A stretch of 64,000 nucleotides of DNA from Halisarca cf. caerulea (Eukaryota; Porifera; Demospongiae; Chondrillida; Halisarcidae), in the NCBI GenBank assembly GCA_963170055.1, contig CAUJGJ010000444.1, forward strand, positions 7,700,618-7,764,617, given 5' to 3'. The translations under genes and the position numbers were made by a program. Shown piece by piece: positions 60,932-64,000 of this stretch (its first letter is position 1; each line of letters begins with the position of its first letter). The notes under the pieces were generated by a model. It was not told the DNA's origin, made no database searches, and saw only the letters and a list, made by a program, of their open reading frames with translations.

Positions 60932-61396
60932 TCATGAATGGATTCTAGCTTCATAATTGGTAGCATCTACAGAATCGGGCAATCTGGATTGGAATCTGCA
61001 TCTGGAACCTCTCAAGCACATCACCGCAGAGCGAATCAATGAAAAATTGAGAGTGCATCTCATCCAGCTAATTGTACTCGAGTATGATTCATTTCTTCTC
61101 TCAGAGACCATATGTGCCAGCCTTTGATAGAAGATTGTGGCAGCCTTTCCCATTCCACCTGTTGCACTGAAGATCACAGGAGTGAAAGAACCCATCTCAA
61201 CCTCATTTATCCTTTGCTCGTATTGTCTTCTCTTCATTTTCTCATGATGAACATAGCAAGAAGGGGTGGAGAATTTGCTGTTGGAGCGTGCGTACGGGTT
61301 AAACACCTTTATGTCAAAAAATGCACGCTGATGTGGAATTCCCCAGAATCCTTTTGCTTGTATGTCTGAGCGAGCACAGTCCTCCGTGTACAACAC
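60932..61396 (-). pseudogene. Fragment of a transposon-type ORF between the two minisatellite arrays
   Basis: Open for about 150 residues but without its own ATG; it enters from array 2. Reads SDIQAKGFWGIPHQRAFFDI, KVFNPYARSN, HEKMKRRQYEQRINEVEMGS, FTPVIFSATGGMGKAATIFY and ISWMRCTLNFSLIRSAVMCL. I recognise this from memory as a conserved domain found many times in invertebrate genomes, usually next to retroelement sequence; the FFD...V.NP pattern could be a nuclease site, which is speculation. The recognisable part ends near 60990. No lesion inside, in contrast to most mobile genes here. Confidence 0.6.
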
Positions 61397-61868
61397 ACTA
61401 CACCTCCAGGAGTGGTACTACAACACACCACACCTCCAGGAGTGGTACTACAACACACCACACCTCCAGGAGTGGTACTACAACACACCACACCTCCAGG
61501 AGTGGTACTACAACACACTACACCTCCAGGAGTGGTACTACAACACACTACACCTCCAGGAGTGGTACTATAACACACTACACCTCCAGGAGTGGTACTA
61601 CAACACACCACACCTCCAGGAGTGGTACTACAACACACCACACCTCCAGGAGTGGTACTACAACACACCACACCTCCAGGAGTGGTACTACAACACACTA
61701 CACCTCCAGGAGTGGTACTACAACACACTACACCTCCAGGAGTGGTACTACAACACACTACACCTCCAGGAGTGGTACTACAACACACCACACCTCCAGG
61801 AGTGGTACTACAACACACCACACCTCCAGGAGTGGTACTACAACACACTACACCTCCAGGAGTGGTAC
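61388..61868. repeat. 30-bp minisatellite array 2, 16 units, higher-order period of six
   Basis: Same unit as array 1. The variable position (ACACTACACC or ACACCACACC) runs T C C C T T / T C C C T T / T C C T, a 180-bp higher-order repeat. One unit has a TATAA variant near 61570. Confidence 0.97.
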
Positions 61869-61898
61869 TGGCAGACTAACTTAGAGTTAGTCTGCCAG
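61868..61898. repeat. Perfect 31-nt palindrome closing array 2
   Basis: CTGGCAGACTAACT, then TAG, then AGTTAGTCTGCCAG. It starts exactly where the last minisatellite unit is broken off. Confidence 0.95.
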
Positions 61899-62560
61899 AA
61901 CCATACAATAGGAAGTCCGTCACTATTAGAATGGACTTCTCTACCAAAACTTCGGTGACGAATTTTTAGAGAGAATACGGTAGTAATACAACACTACATG
62001 TATAGCATACAAATCACTGACCTTGTACACAACAGAATTCATAATATACACAGAGAGCACAGTATGTATGTGTAAATATGTACAAGATGGAAAAGAATCA
62101 ATAATCATCAATCTTGGGTGCATGGATAGAGGCACGACACTAGAAGACACAGAGTGGATATATGCACATCTCAATCCCTGTAATATGCAACAACTCAGTG
62201 ATTTAATAGTAAACTCATATATATTACACACCAAGGTTATGTAATGTGTAAGAGTAGGAGTATCTGCAGATCAACACTACTCTACCAAGTCTCTCCTATA
62301 AGGACAGTACTCATGATAAATCACCCTTATGAAAGGTGCTGAATGTGATATCAGATGCCATTGGAATGAAACATCACCAATGCAGACTTCTTATCAGCTG
62401 TCTGGAATTTCCTCATGGGTGGCAAATATCTCATTGCACATTCTGTTGTCACAAATCGACATCCACCCACTAATCAATGTTTATAAGTGGGAGAATGGGC
62501 AGCACTCTGTCAGTTTAGCTAGTACTGTTGTTGCTCAATTCAGTGTTACTTTGAACCGTG
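61899..62560. other. Upstream flank of the collagen-like gene
   Basis: A plus frame at 62023-62241 (STVCMCKYVQDGKESIIINL) has coding-like composition but no recognised domain or splice partner. The region just before 62561 would hold the 5' UTR and promoter of the collagen-like gene; no core element is identifiable. Confidence 0.3.
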
Positions 62561-64000
62561 ATGAGGAGTACAAACACACTACTGCTGACATGCATACTGC
62601 TAGTATGCACATGTCAAATGTATGTGAATGCTGTGGCAGCAGGAGAACCTGCTGATCATTTCACAGTTGTTCCTGGTTTGACTGGACGCGACGGCCGTGA
62701 TGGCCGTGATGGACAAGATGGTGCAAAAGGGTCCCCAGGTGAACAGGGAAACCCAGGACCTAAGGGCCCCATTGGATACCCTGGAGCTTTAGGGCCAGCT
62801 GGACGTGATGGGCGTGATGGTGTCCCCGGCCCTCCAGGTCCACCTGGACCACCAGGAACATGCATCAAACGTACCCGTTGCTGTCGAACCAAAACACCAG
62901 CTTACTCTCCAAGAGGTGAGGGATATAAAGGAGACAGTAAGTATGGTGAAACTTCTCTAATCTGACCCTCTGTAGGTTGGCCATATTGTCTAAGCCAGCT
63001 ATTCTATTTAATTCCAATAGTTAACCTTGTATTGGAATGGACCTGTCTATTCCAACCACCTTTCCAATCTAACCAACTTCTTCTGGTCCCAAAGTGGTTG
63101 GATTAGAGAGATTTCACTGTATAATAGCACCATCAAAGTAAATTACTATCTTCCTTCCATCTAGATCCCAACAAATTTGGAGAGCAAAATACATTTGAAC
63201 CATCCTCTGGTGATGGTTTCAATCCTGGCGATTTTGGTGGAGATCCCCCACAACCACTCCCGCCACGCCCATCTCCCTCCTGTCCACCCTACAGCTATTG
63301 GCCTGAGGATGAGTGCCCACCAGAACCTTGCTCAGGATCAGAAATAACTGAAGAACTCATACAACAAGTCACAATCGGCGTTGTTAATTTATTGTTTTCC
63401 TCTGTTCAGGAGGTGCTACGCCAGTACTATGGCACTAACAGCCTCTCCCTTGAGGAGGTGGCTCATCTTGTAGGAAAGTTAGTTGACAAGTGTCTTCCAT
63501 CTGAACCAGAGGAGCCGATCATGAAGTGTGGTATCAGAGGAAACTGGAAGAGAGTAGGTCATCTTGATACAACTCAATCTCCATATACATGTCCTAACGA
63601 TTTCCGTACGATCACGAGGACAACTCAAACCGGCCAAAGTGCTTCCTGTGGGAGACATAACATGCAGGCTGGATGCACAGCAGCTACATTTTACACTGAC
63701 GGGAAGTACTATTCGCAAGTCTGTGGCTACCTACGAGGCTATCAGTATGGCCGAACCACTGCATTCAAGAACCAATATGAAAATGGAACTTCCCTTGATT
63801 CTCACTATGTTGATGGCGCTTCGATCACGTACGATTACCCACCTCGGCACCTTTGGACGTATGCAGCTGGAATAGCAGAAATCTACCACAATCCATACAG
63901 TCAGTGTCCCTGTGTTGCTAATGGCACTGGCTACACTCCGTACTATGTTGGAGGTGATTATTACTGCGAGAGTGGATTCAGCAACGACCCCCAAGGTATT
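62561..64000 (+). CDS. Secreted short-chain collagen-like protein with Cys-rich C-terminal domain, 3' end outside window
   Basis: Exon 1 (62561-62936) starts [20 protein letters not shown], a signal peptide, followed by about 20 uninterrupted Gly-X-Y triplets ([16 protein letters not shown] to [10 protein letters not shown]) and a CCRTK-containing hinge. Intron 62937-63164 (GTAAGT...CTAG, phase 1). Exon 2 from 63165 has a Pro-rich spacer ([20 protein letters not shown]), a helix, and a Cys-rich domain: [75 protein letters not shown] and [12 protein letters not shown]. This C-terminal domain is shared by a multigene family I know from demosponges. AAG-GTATT at the very end may be the next donor. 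Role: extracellular matrix, by family. Confidence 0.88.
62944..63119. mobile_element. MITE filling intron 1 of the collagen-like gene
   Basis: Ends TGGTGAAACTTCTCTAATCT and, inverted, CAGTGAAATCTCTCTAATCC with TA at both sides; the left TA overlaps the GTAAGTA donor. 176 of the 228 intron bases are MITE. Same family as 28305-28469. Confidence 0.82.

Noticed and set aside
60535..61868. CRISPR-like array
   Set aside because: Units are contiguous with no unique spacers, and the genome is eukaryotic.
60486..61958. Long ORFs on both strands made of TPPGVVLQHT, HLQEWYYNT or GVVCCSTTP repeats
   Set aside because: They are translations of the 30-bp minisatellite; a repeat length divisible by 3 keeps every frame open. 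No start context, conservation or splice support.
62329..62655. 108-aa ORF overlapping the collagen-like start
   Set aside because: Overlaps the signal-peptide exon in another frame and has no domain.

Overview
The window looks like demosponge nuclear DNA: AT-rich, intron-bearing, crowded with transposons, and ending in a secreted collagen-like gene whose cysteine-rich C-terminal half I recognise from demosponges (Amphimedon-type). That organism call is inference. No tRNA, rRNA, operon or prokaryotic signal was seen. Three host genes can be supported: (1) a three-exon minus-strand gene at 5007-6845 that joins an N-terminal CARD-like death-fold domain to a kelch beta-propeller; (2) a large minus-strand beta-spectrin-type gene at 22241-56712, rebuilt here from 17 exons by matching splice phases, ending in the diagnostic beta-spectrin PH domain; (3) the 5' part of a plus-strand short collagen-like gene from 62561 to the window edge.

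Layout. 1-2750: decayed Tigger/pogo and hAT transposases. 4.4-9.2 kb: copies of a repeat family bounded by GC-cored hairpins, around the CARD-kelch gene. 9.2-12.3 kb: no genes, two fold-back repeats. 12.3-19.7 kb: a decayed Helitron (HUH Rep plus PIF1-like helicase) split by two later insertions with clean target-site duplications, a 1175-bp non-autonomous element in the Walker A motif and a 2298-bp PIF/Harbinger element a little downstream. 20-22 kb: repeats and a TIR element. 22.2-56.7 kb: the beta-spectrin gene. Its introns hold a Penelope-type GIY-YIG remnant, a DIRS-type tyrosine-recombinase retrotransposon carrying a piggyBac-like TTAA element, two Tc1 copies, a BEN-domain fragment, at least six MITE families and many CA/TA tracts. 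56.7-62.5 kb: gene-poor, with a tight hairpin and twin 30-bp minisatellite arrays bracketing a transposon-type ORF and closed by a perfect palindrome. 62.5-64 kb: the collagen-like gene, whose first intron is mostly a MITE.

How the parts relate. The beta-spectrin exons would encode a membrane-skeleton protein (actin/alpha-spectrin partner, phosphoinositide binding through PH). The collagen-like gene would supply secreted matrix. The CARD-kelch gene looks like an immune or cell-death adaptor. These are family-level inferences. Nearly all other ORFs are transposon remnants or shadows of microsatellites. The observations most worth follow-up are the CARD-kelch architecture, the hairpin-bounded repeat family, the minisatellite-ORF-palindrome cassette, the twice-interrupted Helitron helicase, and MITEs sitting at host splice sites.
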